A DNA stretch of 64,000 nucleotides, taken from contig NC_090989.1 in NCBI RefSeq assembly GCF_041146395.1, positions 170,605,001-170,669,000 on the forward strand. The letters run 5' to 3'. How positions within the stretch are numbered: the stretch's first letter is position 1; the number at the start of each line of letters is the position of its first letter. The stretch comes from Eulemur rufifrons (taxonomy: Eukaryota; Chordata; Mammalia; Primates; Lemuridae). Under the pieces are notes generated by a model. That model ran no database searches. It was not told the DNA's origin and saw only the letters and a program-made list of their open reading frames with translations. Of this stretch, positions 10,806-20,119 are shown in pieces. The position numbers and the translations under genes are program-made.

Positions 10806-11729
10806 ACAAGCAATTATACAAGGTGCAAGGTACAAGTCAGTCTAAACAACCTCTGATGATAATACTTCTTTATGCACGTGGGGATCAGCCCATGACTGTC
10901 ATATTCAATTGCAGAACCTCCAATTTGTGGCCTTGAGTCATTCTCAAAAGCTAAATCATAATGGATTTTGGACATCTTCACATACCCCTAGATGATCAGA
11001 CCTTAATGTGTCCCATTCTAAAAACTGCCTGAATGTGGAAAAGAAATTTCAAAATCAAATCACTACTAACCTTTGAGCTCACTAATGTGAAACAAACATT
11101 CAAGTTTCTTGTTCAGACAGGGCAATGTATAGTTTTGGAGCTATCTGTCCTCTCCATAGAGAATCTAATGGTATGTTAGCATTGATATTCTTTTTGATTA
11201 ACAAAGGAAAATTCTTATGGTAGAGAGACATCTCCTTATCTGCAGTATATTTCTGTGGATATAATATGGTTTTGCATAAAGCCCTATCCTGAGTCTACAA
11301 GTAACAAATACTTCTCTAACATACGAACTCTGTATGTGTAAGAATATGTCTTCGGCACTTTCTGTTCAATAGTTCAACCAACTAACTTCTCCAAGTAATT
11401 TTTTTTCTAATCAATGTAATGAAAATATTAGCACATTTTTATGTGGTGTCAGGAAAACCACTAGTATATGATACACTGGTAAGTTTAAATTTCACCTTGC
11501 TTTGCAAATGGAATTTAAAACAAAATAATCCTAACTTTACCAAACTGATGATTCTATCTGAAAGGACTAAAATTTAGGTTTAGAAAAAATGCTCTGAAAT
11601 AGCAAACCATGGCGATTGTTGACATGAAGGTGCAAAATCTGAGCAGAACACTTAAAAGCCTCACTGGAATATTTAGTGAATATTCCAGAAAGGATAAGGA
11701 GCCATACCATAGCCTCTGCCTTCCCTGAA
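10806..11729. other. No recognised feature
   Basis: AT-rich unique-looking sequence. The downstream minus-strand frame (11567-12019, 150 codons) extends into an L2 and is not supported as a gene. Confidence 0.35.
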
Positions 11730-12205
11730 ATTACACAGGTTCCATTCACTGACTTGCCAAATGTGCACAGAGCAACTCCGGGGTGCCAAGCACAGGGCTC
11801 TGGACGGGGAACTGTCACAAATGAGCCAAGGTCCCCTCTCTCCATGCTGGGAAACAGCATCACAACAGACCCTGCCAAATGAGAAAGACAGAGGAAAGTC
11901 TGGGATGTTAGGAACCCAGAACAGGCTGGAGAGAGTGAAAGATGAGAAGGACCCAGGCACGGGAAGAGAAGGGAGAGAGATTTGGGAAGGAAAACAGAAA
12001 TACGGAGGTCCTGAGACACGGGGAGTCTGAGGGTACCATTGTGTTTCTATTGGCCACAGTGGGTGAGTGTGGGGAACAGCATGGGATGGAACTGGACAAG
12101 CAGGCAGGGGTCAGGACCACAGGACCCTCTGGGCCATGCTAATAAGTTTCAGCATTTTATTTTAATTGCAACAGGAAGACACTAAAGCCTTTATTCGGGA
12201 TGCTC
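11730..12205 (-). mobile_element. L2 LINE, reverse
   Basis: Reverse-strand L2 order can be followed: 'ggtgccaagcacagggctctgg', 'acagaccctgccaaatgag', and much further on 'gggccatgctaataagtttcagcattttatt' and 'caacaggaagacactaaagc' (consensus 'ggccatggtaaggagtttgg..aatgggaagccattgaagg'). Diverged. It explains the long open frames on both strands here. Confidence 0.6.
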
Positions 12206-13560
12206 AATTGGCTTTAAATCCAGTCCTACAATTCCATCTTTGCAAGGCATAAACAAAAAATTCCCACACCAAAACCACCTGTGGGTTTCATTTATCATTT
12301 CAAGTGAACCCCTGTCTTGGCATGGCAGTAGGATAAACTAAAACTTGGCAAAGATTCCGAGGGATGACAGCTCATTGATCAAACATGAATGTGTTTGCCG
12401 TAGTTACTGTAGGTAGATGGATGGTGTAGAAACTTCTACTCCTGAAGTCTACCCAAACCTTAGATGTAGGCAACTTTTCTTCAGTGCTGACTGGCAGGGC
12501 TCCTCAGGTGTAACTTAAAAACGGAACTTGCCATTTCAGATTTCCAAATTAAATATTTCTCTACTGATATGTTTCAGGGTTGATGCTGTGCCACATAGAA
12601 GCACTTTGTAAATAAATCAAAATATGCAATCAAGATGGCAAAAGAATCCCTGGAGAAGAGAGAGTTATTAAGCCACAAAGATAAAAGACATTTTGCCAGC
12701 CATGGATTTCAAACTTTCCTCTCAGGTTTCTTTTTCAGTAGAGCCTTTAAACTATGTTGATAGCTAAACTAGAGGAAAGCAACTCGATAAAATATTGACA
12801 ATTAAGAGGCCTTTAAAAACCCAAAGTCATAGCCATGCCAGTCCAGCCTGGGGCTGGGACTGTGTGAAGGATATAAAACTGAACAGACATAAAGAGCGAA
12901 GCACATTTGATGGAGCATCAACGTCAACATATTAAAAATACATTTTATCATCAAAGAGTATGGAATTGGACATAGGTCTACATATACCCTATTTACTACA
13001 AGAGTCATCCCTATAAATGAAACCCACTTTCTATCTGTTGAAATAGAATCTTCAGAATCAGCCTTACAAAACCAATGCTTCTCTTACAACTAAACTTTCT
13101 CCAACTTGGGGTTCAAGTTTGCTGCAGAGATTTATAGAGGGGACCCAACCTGGCTGTTCTCCTCTTTAAAACAAATCAGTGCCATTCATATATGGAAGTG
13201 GATTTTAGAAAAATGAACCAAATCCAACGAAGAGAAGGCAGTGAGGGCCCAGAGAGGAGATGGCCAGCTTTATTTGGGATAAGTATCCTCTGCCCTCTCG
13301 TAGCTCCAAGGGAGGAGCCTGGGCTGCTCTGTGCCTGCAGAGAGAGACAGAACAGGCTCAGAGAGGCAGCCATGGTCCCACACGGATGGACGTGAGAGCC
13401 CGTCAGAGATGCAGTGAGGAGAGACTGGAGGGGAGATGCCATTGCCTCATCAGTCCAGAACATCTTTATCTTCTGAAAGTTGAATTTAGGGAAAAAGTGT
13501 TCTATCAATTATTACTTCCAATTAGGGCCCGGGGGCAGTGAGGTGGGCACATGGGTTATT
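12206..13560. other. No recognised feature
   Basis: No repeat family or exon recognised. The overlapping frames at 13176-13541 (both strands) have no domain that I recognise. Confidence 0.35.
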
Positions 13561-13567
13561 GATGGTA

Positions 13568-13700
13568 GGAGGAGAGAAAAAGAAGGATGACAAAAGGAGA
13601 AAAGAGGAAAGGGGAGAAGAGTAGAAGGGTAGGAGAAGAAAGCAAAAGAAGAAAGAAGAGAGAAAGAAGAAGGGGAAGGCAAGAGAAAGAAGAGGCAGGA
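13568..13700 (+). repeat. GA/GAA-rich low-complexity tract
   Basis: About 130 bp almost entirely purine on the + strand (agaaaaagaagg, aaaggagaaaag and similar words). Such tracts can adopt triplex structures. It produces Lys/Arg/Glu-rich and Ser/Leu/Phe-rich artefact frames on the two strands. Confidence 0.85.
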
Positions 13701-14065
13701 GCTAGCATTCCAGTTCTGGCAGGTTCCAAAGAGACCTTGCCATTCTTCTCAGTCTGCCCTTCCCTTCTTTTCTCTTCTTCCCCACCAAATTTAGGATATC
13801 TGGGGAGGTAAAGGATACGAGGAGTGAGGAGGAAGAGTAAATCCACCCACGCAGGGAGGAGTAGTTTCCAACTCTTATCATCCCATCTTCCAAAGCTTCT
13901 TAAGTTCTCCGGCCTTAGAAGAGGAAATCTGAGGTTCCCTAAGGGTTAACAAATTGTTCTAATTTACCTGGACCTCAGAACAGGGGACAGACCCACACAC
14001 CTGGGCTCTGGCATGATACAAATTAAGCTTAAAACTAGTCATTCAGTTTAATTAAAGATAAATAT

Positions 14066-14345
14066 GAGCCAGGGGCAGTGGCTTACACCTGTAATCCCAG
14101 CACTTTGGAATGCCTAGGCAAGAGGATCACTTGAGGCCAGGAGTTCAGGACCACCCTGGGCAGCACAGCCAGACTCTGTCTCTACAAAAAATTTTTTAAA
14201 AAATTAAGCAGGCGTGGTGGCAAACTCTCGTAGTCCCAGCTACTGGGGAGGCTGAGGCAAGACGATCACGAGACCAGCAGTTGTAGGCGGCAGTGAGGTA
14301 TGATCGCGCCACTGTACTCCAGCCTCTGTGACAGAGCAAGACAGA
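14066..14345 (+). mobile_element. Alu SINE with GA-rich tail
   Basis: Left arm from 'gagccaggggcagtggcttacacctg', linker 'aaaaaattttttaaaaaatt', right arm ending 'cagcctctgtgacagagcaaga'. The tail has become a GGAAAGAAAGGAGAG purine repeat running to about 14390. Target duplication 'agataaata' at 14056-14064 and 14392-14400. Confidence 0.92.
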
Positions 14346-14410
14346 GGAGAAAGGAAAGAAAGGAGAGAGGAAGGGAGAGGGGAAAAAAGATAGATAAATA
14401 AATATGTATG
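14346..14410 (+). repeat. Purine-rich tail of Alu, GATA/GTAT microsatellite
   Basis: GGAAA and GAGAGG words followed by GATAGATAAATAAATA and TATGTATGTATG, a degenerate poly(A) tail of the preceding Alu. Confidence 0.8.
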
Positions 14411-14419
14411 TATGTCTCT

Positions 14420-15530
14420 GCACTCTTTGGGGTGACAGAAATGTGCTCTGTATTCACATCACTCTTGTTTTTTTTCCAAGTACGAAAAGGGGCAAGGAAG
14501 AAAATGTGCAGCCTGAAACATTTCCTGATCCAATCTCCAAGGCAGAAGCAGTTAACAACGTACCAGAAATGAACACCCTCTATCTCTGTTTCCAGTCCTA
14601 TGCTTAGCACACCGGATTACAAAGCCTTCAAAAGTTTCAAGAAAACTATCTTTGAAGCTCTGTCTTTTGCCAAGTCTCTGTCGTTAAAAGTGAGTTGACT
14701 CATCCACCTCTATTAATATTTCTGAGGTCTCTCCACATCTCTAAGAGCCACTGAAAGAGCAAGATTGGACGACAAAATATTTAAACCTCTTTTAGAAATA
14801 TCATAGATGAGTTTTGGGAAAAAAAAGATTCAAAATTAGAGACAAGGAAAAGACGTCAGCAGTCTTACAGCACTTTTCTTGACAAGGTGAGCTTTTAGGA
14901 AGACCACATGGCCATAGTACCTGCCTTTCCATATCTTACCCATTAGAGATGTTTAAGCACAATGATGCCCAATTGTGCCACTTTAATCAGCGTTATGAGA
15001 AGAATGCTCATTGCACATGTTGCATGTGACAGGTTAAAAATGGAAGATATGCTTTTGTCAAGCAATTTGAAAAGAATTTGAATAGCTCTAATTGACCTAC
15101 AGAACTAGCCTCTGTATTAATTGAAACATAAACTATAATTGGTGTAACTCAAGTCATGCTTGATACACCCTTGCTTAGAAGTATCTGGTATGATTTAAGT
15201 CATGAGGAATACCTTACAATCAAAGCTCCTCCCAAAAGCCTGCTTGATGAGAAAATCATGAAATGTGGCACATAAAAGCCCAAGCTTTTGACTTTTGAAA
15301 GTTGTCTTTTGTGGAAAACCTTGCTGTTAAAGAAAGTATGCTAAGAGGTTATTCCCCAAGTTTTCACAAGCCTTTTGATGCATGGTTTTAAAAAAGCAAA
15401 ATATTGTAATATAGTACAATGGAAGGGAGACAATTAAGGTATCATTTAAAAGATAGGCTCAAACCAGGTTAAGTTTAGAAGATTCTTGATTTGGAGAATC
15501 ATTTTTCCCCCCTTACATTTCTAAAGCACT
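14420..15530. other. No recognised feature
   Basis: AT-rich unique-looking DNA of about 1.1 kb. Nothing I can name. Confidence 0.35.
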
Positions 15531-15548
15531 TAGAAGTTTCTAGATTTG

Positions 15549-15839
15549 GGCTGGGCGAGGTGGCTCTCACCTGTAATCCTAGCACTTTGGGAGGCCAAGG
15601 CAGGAAGATTGCTTGAGGCCTGGAGTTCAAGACCAGCCTGAGCAAGAGCAAGACCCTGTCTCTATAAAAAAATGGAAAAATTAGCCAGGCATGGCAGTGC
15701 GTGCCTATAGTCCCAGCTACTCAGGAGGCTGAGCTAGGAGTTTGAGGTTGCTGTGAGCTGTGATGATACCATACCACTGCACTTTAGCCTGGGTAACGGA
15801 GCAAGACCCTGTTTCCAAAAAAAAAAAAAAAAAAAAAAA
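15549..15839 (+). mobile_element. Alu SINE, full length
   Basis: Begins 'ggctgggcgaggtggctctcacctg', carries 'gaccagcctgagcaagagcaagaccctg' (a left-arm end I associate with strepsirrhine Alus) and ends in an A20-plus tail with GGAAAG. Target duplication 'agaagtttctagattt' (15532-15547) and 'agaagttcccagattt' (15848-15863), 14 of 16 identical. Confidence 0.95.
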
Positions 15840-15889
15840 GGAAAGAAAGAAGTTCCCAGATTTCCTTTAAAACTATCAACTCTTTTGGA

Positions 15890-16078
15890 GCTTCCACAGC
15901 CTGTGAGGTAGGCAATGCAAATAGATACAATTTTTCTCATTTTACATATGAAGAAACTGATTTTCAGAGAGACTAATTTGCCTAAGGCCACAAAACCAAT
16001 CAAGGGTAGAAGCAAAACTTGAACCTATATTTATCCTCTCATTTCCAGTTCACTACTTTTCAACCATCCACTTCTTAA
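15890..16078 (-). repeat. MIR SINE, reverse
   Basis: 'cagcctgtgaggtaggcaatg', 'ctcattttacatatgaagaaactg', 'atttgcctaaggccacaaaacc' and 'acttgaacc' are collinear with reverse MIR. Confidence 0.85.
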
Positions 16079-16344
16079 CTAATGGCTCCGTCTTGCATAC
16101 TTTCTTTCTCGACACCCATAGACACAGATTTTCTTGGAGTCCCACGTCCCTGCCATTTCTCCAACTGTCCCTTTTTCTCTCTGCTCATTCTCCGTGCTCT
16201 ATCCCCTACACACAGACCCTCTACCTTTTGCCCTTTTTTTAATATTCATTTTACTAGATGTTTCCATCCATTTGCATGGCCTCTGTGTAGCTGATTCCAA
16301 AACCTATTGCTTCCAATCCATACACTAAACTCTAGTATCACACC

Positions 16345-16500
16345 TTCATTCAACAACTATTCACCACACACCAACGACATCCTAGGCACAACGTTAGGTT
16401 TCCAGAGATGATGTTATGAACAAGAGAATAAAAGTTTCTGCTCTCATGAAGCTTGTCGTCTACCAGAAATAATTATCAGGAGGTAGCAATTACCATAAAC
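16345..16500 (-). mobile_element. L2 LINE 3' end, reverse
   Basis: 'ttcattcaacaactattcacc', 'cctaggcacaacgttagg', 'gatgttatgaacaagaga' and 'ctgctctcatgaagcttg' follow the reverse L2 tail order. It may extend further toward 16620, but the match fades. Confidence 0.75.
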
Positions 16501-16805
16501 TCTATTGTGACATGATCACTGGATGCAATAGATTCTTTATGGGTATATAGCCAGGATCAATCACATAAGGAGTTCCAGAGGAAACAAGGTTGAAGTGTGA
16601 AAAGCTAGATTTCTTTGAATACACTTTTAGATTTTACTTTGGAACCATGTAAACATTTTATTCAAACACAAAAAAGTTTTAAATAAAAAAAGGAATCTCT
16701 AATAACAGAGACTAACCCAAATAATTTAAAACTCAGCAATTTGAGTTTATATCCACAGCAAGATATATCTACAGATGGAAAAACCTGCAAACACAAAAAA
16801 ATCTT

Positions 16806-17184
16806 TGGTCAAATTGTGTCTCCTCAAAATTCACATGTTGAAGTCCCAACCCCCAGTACCTCAGAATATGACTATATTTGGAGACAGGGCCTTTAAAGAG
16901 ATAATTAAAGTAAAAATGAGGTCATGTGGGTTGGCCTTCATCCAGTATGACTGGTGTTCTGATAAACAGAGACGGTTGGGCAAGAATATGCATGCACACA
17001 GAAAGCAGACACAGCAAGAAGGCAAAGGTCTGCAAGCCAAGGAGAGGGGTCTCAGAAGGAACCAAACCTGCTGACACCTTGATCTTGGACTTCCAGCCTC
17101 CAGAACTGAGAGAAAATAAATTTCTGTTGTTTAAGCCACCTGGCCTATGCTACTTTGTTATGGTAGCCCTAAGAGATCAGATCA
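16806..17184 (+). mobile_element. Solitary MLT1-type MaLR LTR
   Basis: 'attgtgtctcctcaaaattcacatgttgaag', 'ggagacagggcctttaaagag', 'gaggtcatgtgggttggcc', 'gatcttggacttccagcctccagaactg' and 'aataaatttctgttgtttaagccacc' are the classic MLT1 landmarks in order. No internal domain. The frames at 16775-17303 lie in this LTR and are not host protein. Confidence 0.85.
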
Positions 17185-17189
17185 TGTGC

Positions 17190-17326
17190 CTTTCATGGCC
17201 CTTACTTACCATATTGCAATTTACCTTTTATTTGTGTGATTTTACATTGACATCTACCTCCCAGGCTATGAACTCCATGAGGACAGAAAGTGTGTTTCTC
17301 TGAAGTGCTTAGCACATAGTTGGCTC
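17190..17326 (+). mobile_element. L2 LINE 3' end
   Basis: 'catggcccttacttaccatattgcaatttacctt', 'aggctatgaactccatgaggacagaaagtg' and 'tgcttagcacatagttggctc' match the L2 3' end just before its terminal repeat. It ends where a second MLT1 LTR starts. Confidence 0.7.
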
Positions 17327-17327
17327 T

Positions 17328-17352
17328 TGTGGTGGTTTAAAAACACAGCCTG
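17328..17352 (+). mobile_element. MLT1-type LTR, 5' stub (split by L1)
   Basis: 'tgtggtggtttaaaaacacagcctg' looks like the first 25 bp of the MLT1 LTR that continues at 17933. The interruption is a dated L1 insertion with target duplication 'aaacacagcctg'. Confidence 0.55.
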
Positions 17353-17932
17353 TATCCAAAGGAAAAGAAGTCATTTTATCAAAAAAACACCTGCACCTGA
17401 ATGTTTGTATGTTTACTGCAGCATGATTCACAATGGCAAAGATGTGGAATCAACCCAAGTTCCCATCAATTCATGAGTGGATTAGCAAAATGTGGTGGTG
17501 GGTGTGTGTGTGTGTGTGTGTGTGTGTGTCTATCTATATATGTGTATACACACACACACATCATGGTGTACTACTCAGCCATAAAAAGGAATGAATTAAT
17601 GTCTTCTCCAGCAATGTGGATGGAACTGGAGACCATTCTCCTAAGTGAAGTATCTCAAAAATGGAAAAACAAACACCACACTTACTCCCTAATAATTTGG
17701 AACTAATTGATGGGCACACATGGACACAGAAAGAAGTCAAAATCATGGAAATCAAGCAAGAGGGGGCAGGAAGAGTAAAAACCTACCTAACAGGTACAAT
17801 GAACAAAATTCAGGTAATGGGCACACTTACAGTCCTGACTAGAGCATCATAAAGCTATCCATGTAACAAAAACATTTGTACTCCCTTAATATTTTGAAAT
17901 AAATAATTAAAAAATAAAAAATGAATAAAAAT
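17353..17932 (+). mobile_element. L1 LINE, 5'-truncated 3' end
   Basis: About 580 bp of an L1. It begins within the ORF2 3' region ('gtttactgcagcatgattcacaatggcaaag', 'actcagccataaaaaggaatgaa'), translates to YYSAIKRNELMSS and WMELETILLSE (typical L1 ORF2 C terminus), then a 3' UTR ending 'aacatttgtactcccttaatattttgaaataaa' and an A-rich tail. Interrupted by a TG/CA microsatellite at 17501-17560. The 12-bp target duplication 'aaacacagcctg' is perfect at 17341-17352 and 17933-17944. Dead copy. Confidence 0.92.
17501..17560 (+). repeat. (TG)n / (CA)n microsatellite within L1
   Basis: About 14 TG units, then a tatctatatatgtgtata spacer and CACACACACACA. The two arms are complementary, so the block can fold back. 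Confidence 0.9.
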
Positions 17933-18390
17933 AAACACAGCCTGAAAATTCTCTGATGCTCCTCCCATCAGAAGTTAAGGTCTGTAATTTAATTTGGGCT
18001 CTCCAACTTGACCAACAGAATGTGGCAGAAGTGATTTTTGCCAGTTTCTAGGTCAAGGACTTAAGACACTTCCAGTTCCTCTCTCTTGGACAGCCACTCT
18101 TGGAACCCATCCACCATGCTGTGAGGAAACCAGGACACACAGGGAGGGCCATGTGTAGGGGTTCTGGCTGACAGTCCCAGTCGAGGTCCCAAACAATGCC
18201 AGCAAAAACTGCCAGGCACGTGAGTTAGGAAACCTGCAAGATGAATCCGGCTGCAGCTGCCCTCTGGTTGCGACCACATGAGAGACTCCAAGCATGAAAA
18301 ACTCCCAAACTATGAGAAATAATAAAATTATTGTTTTAAATCACTATATTTTGGGGTGGTTTGTTATACAGCAATAGATTACCTGACCAG
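17933..18390 (+). mobile_element. MLT1-type LTR, main part
   Basis: 'gatgctcctcccatcagaagttaaggtctg', 'gaccaacagaatgtggcagaagtg', 'ggaacccatccaccatgctgtgaggaaacc', 'aggtcccaaacaatgccagca' and 'ataataaaattattgttttaaatcacta..ttttggggtggtttgttatacagcaatag' match the J/K-like MLT1 LTRs. The frames here on the minus strand are shadows of the LTR. Confidence 0.75.
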
Positions 18391-19145
18391 CACTCTATAA
18401 ATATTTGCTCCATGAAATGCTTTCCGGGATATTTCTACAAATTTGCTCCTAAATGCTTTGGGATGTCTCTGGGAACCTTAGCAGGTGACCAGTGTTCTAC
18501 CTCTATTCTCTCACTGGTAGCCTCTCCAACTATTCATTCAGGAAAGTCATAGTCAGAAAAATAATCCTATCGTTAATTTTTGACCCCAAATGCAGGCTAA
18601 TCGCTCAAAAATGCAACAAGGCTAGAAAGTTCCACAAACAGATTAGCTTTTCAGGACCCCTTTCTTCCCTTCATGTGCCAGTTTCTGTCCATTGTCATTT
18701 GCAGCAGACCCTGCTGTTTGTGGGCATAGAGAATTCTGGTTGCTTGAATGATGCAAAATCACCCAGTCTTCTGCCTCCTCTCCCTGCCATCCAGCCTTAT
18801 CAAAGCTGCAGCCATCACCATGGAAACTAGCCTGGGAAGAAACTCAACATTCTTGGTCAAACCCTCTATACTGTCACCTACAGGAAGCTTTAGAAAGAGA
18901 GCCTTGTATTTCAGCAAAAAAAATGGTTCTTTCAGATTCTGGGAGGTATCCATTGTTTTCTTCCTATCAAGCTGCAAGAGAGATTCCAAAAAATCAAAAT
19001 AAATGAAACTCTTTCATTACTAACTGCCTTCCAAAATAATACTGACTGCCTACCTTGTGGGAACTGAAACAAATCGGACAAAACCCCAAGCCTCAAGGAT
19101 TTTTGAACATTGGGCTGATTCTACCACTCACTGAGAAGGGCAGAG
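18391..19145. other. No recognised feature; weak X-box-like word
   Basis: Unique-looking. 'atcaccatggaaac' at 18814-18827 matches 11 of 14 positions of the RFX X-box palindrome. Frames at 18492-19002 have no recognised domain. Confidence 0.35.
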
Positions 19146-19149
19146 ATTA

Positions 19150-19233
19150 ATAATAGTTCAATACAAGACTGAAGAGCCCAGAGGGACCTCAGTTCAAGTC
19201 CTGGCTCCGACCTTCAGTACCTGGGCAAGTTCC
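19150..19233 (+). repeat. MIR SINE, 5' part
   Basis: 'gaagagcccagagggacctcagttcaagtcctggctccgacc' and 'cagtacctgggcaagttcctt' match MIR up to its core 'gggcaagttacttaacc', then stop at an L2 insertion and resume near 19565. Confidence 0.7.
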
Positions 19234-19325
19234 TTCATTCAGCCAACAAGTGTTTTGTGGGCACCTACTAGGTCACAAACACTTTGCTAACACTGAGACT
19301 TTGGGTACAAAACAGATACAGTCCC
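19234..19325 (-). mobile_element. L2 LINE 3' end, reverse (copy a)
   Basis: 'ttcattcagccaacaagtgttttgtgggcacctactagg', 'aacactttgctaacactg' and 'gggtacaaaacagatacagtccct' are the reverse L2 tail. It is short, since a second L2 tail begins right after. Confidence 0.7.
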
Positions 19326-19550
19326 TAAATATTTATCCCATGCCTACCACACACAACCAGGCACTAATCTAGCAGCTGGGAAAACAAAGGTGAACCAAAT
19401 GAAGTCCTTGACTGTAAAGAGCTTTCATTTCAATGGTAGAAACAGAGAAAAAAATAAAATAAAATGGCATTATAGGAACTGTGAAAGAGGCATAAAAGGA
19501 GCTAAAACAGAAAATATTAGAAAGAGCATCGTTTTAGGGCTGTGGTCAGA
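19326..19550 (-). mobile_element. L2 LINE 3' end, reverse (copy b)
   Basis: A second reverse L2 tail: 'aaatatttatcccatgcctacc', 'accaggcactaatctagcagctggg', 'gtgaaccaaatgaagtccttg', 'agagctttcatttcaatgg', then 'aggaactgtgaaagagg'. The presence of two tails back to back means two insertions, or a tandem duplication of the end. Confidence 0.65.
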
Positions 19551-19559
19551 GCAGGCAAC

Positions 19560-19712
19560 ATTGTTTAAACACTTTAAGTCTTGGTGTCTCCATTTGTAAA
19601 GCAGGCACACCACTATTGGAAGGATTAAAATTCACACTTGTAAAGCACGGAAACAGTGCTTGCATGCAGAGGTGTTCAGTAAATGGCAGCTATTGTTATT
19701 GTTAATATAACA
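19560..19712 (+). repeat. MIR SINE, 3' part
   Basis: 'cactttaagtcttggtgtctccatttgtaaagcagg', 'gtaaagcacggaaacagtgc' and 'tcagtaaatggcagctattgttattgtt' complete the MIR begun at 19150. Confidence 0.8.
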
Positions 19713-19734
19713 TGAAAGTATCTTGAGTGACTCC

Positions 19735-20115
19735 TCTCAGGACAGGCAATCAGCCATGCACCCTGACCCCCGCGTGTCCCTGCAAAGATTGCTAAGCCCC
19801 GAACGCTCTCTCCCTGGACCACTGCTCAGGGTTGTGTCTCAGTGAACAATCTTGAGAGATGAGGTAATGTCTCTATCCAGGGCAAAGAGCAGGCTTGCAA
19901 TAAAAGAGGCAGATTCCCCAAGCTCAGGGTTCCTCAGCCGTGAAGCAAACTCAGTGTGCACGATCTCCACCTGGGCCCCTTCAAATCGCTCCCCCCTCAG
20001 GATCTGGGGAGCACGGGAGCCTATAGAAACATCAAGTTCATGCTGCTTGCTGTGCTGTGAGTGATAAAGGCTTTTATCTCTCACCCTAGTGTCTCGTGTT
20101 TGTTGCCAGTATGCA
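19735..20115 (+). mobile_element. LTR-like block, possibly an ERV solitary LTR
   Basis: The 3' part 'gctgtgctgtgagtgataaaggcttttatctctcaccctagtgtctcgtg' has the form of a retroviral R/U5 boundary, with a polyadenylation-like ATAAAG and a CT-rich then GT-rich stretch, ending near 'cagtatgca'. The 5' boundary is a guess. I remember similar ERV LTRs but cannot name the family. Minus-strand frame 19839-20135 is taken to be chance. Confidence 0.45.
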
Positions 20116-20119
20116 TGAA

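Noticed and set aside
11567..12019. 150-codon minus-strand frame
   Set aside because: Overlaps a reverse L2 and an opposed + frame; composition is Ser/Leu/Pro-rich with no domain. Treated as a chance frame.
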